Source: an uncultured Bacillaceae bacterium
GTDB lineage: Bacteria > Bacillota > Bacilli > Bacillales > Amphibacillaceae
Assembly (NCBI GenBank): GCA_937925695.1
Contig: CALAMD010000094.1
Coordinates: 1-14,928, forward strand
Length of the DNA: 14,928 nucleotides
Direction: 5' to 3'
Below, in pieces: positions 14,858-14,928 of this stretch. The first letter of the stretch is position 1; the number at the start of each line of letters is the position of its first letter. Below the pieces are notes generated by a model. The model was not told the DNA's origin. It did no database searches and saw only the letters and a program-made list of their open reading frames with translations. Both the position numbers and the translations under genes were made by a program.

Positions 14858-14928
14858 GAGCGAGTTTACCCTGTTGACGAGCGAGTTTTCCTCAAAATGG
14901 ATCAACTTTTTGCTTTTTCGAGCGACTT
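14858..14928 (+). repeat. GAGCGAGTT-type repeats at window edge
   Basis: GAGCGAGTTTACC (14858-14870) recurs as GAGCGAGTTTTCC (14879-14891), 21 bp apart. A third start, GAGCGACTT (14920-14928), is cut by the window end. A weaker AGCGAATT lies at 14842. This looks like the left border of a short intergenic repeat array continuing outside. Confidence 0.5.

Overview
The window is low-GC, gene-dense DNA. It has strong AGGAGG-type ribosome binding sites, several TTG starts, hairpin-plus-T-tract terminators and Bacillus-like protein families, all pointing to a Firmicute, most likely a member of the Bacillaceae. No plasmid, phage, transposase or CRISPR/cas gene was recognised. It reads as an accessory-leaning stretch of chromosome made of small independent transcription units. 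Gene calls rest on reading the translated products; no database search was possible.

Left part (1-5760): a leftward C45-type Ntn-hydrolase/acyltransferase gene, then 640 bases with no recognisable gene. Next comes a rightward FtsX-type ABC exporter pair (838-aa permease, then a MacB/LolD-like ATPase started by TTG). About 390 bases with degenerate direct repeats and twin 11-bp palindromes follow, then an XRE regulator with a membrane-embedded tail.

Middle (5760-9990): a leftward lipoprotein gene with its own terminator. A rightward gene for a protein with four CxxC pairs lies behind a leader that can fold in two mutually exclusive ways and looks like a riboswitch or another cis-acting RNA. 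The convergent gap between this gene and the next is filled by a regular lattice of ten alternating 9-bp inverted arms, one every 26 bp. It is flanked by facing terminators. Then a leftward operon encodes an ArsR-like winged-helix repressor (no cysteines) and an MFS exporter. It has a consensus sigma-A promoter (TTGACA-17-TATTAT) and three contiguous 18-bp operator-like repeats between the promoter and the ribosome binding site.

Right part (9900-14928): a possible 20-28-residue peptide gene one base ahead of a DUF6440-like small protein gene; a GNAT acetyltransferase with a terminator; a decayed leftward methyltransferase fragment; an RsmF-like rRNA m5C methyltransferase; an Hsp20 small heat-shock protein; and a convergent AraJ-like MFS exporter. 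The extreme right edge holds GAGCGAGTT-type repeats, apparently the start of a second repeat array cut by the window.

The most promising unexplained elements are the switching leader at 6829-6935, the 26-bp lattice at 7462-7704 and the two tandem operator clusters at 5266-5296 and 9677-9730.
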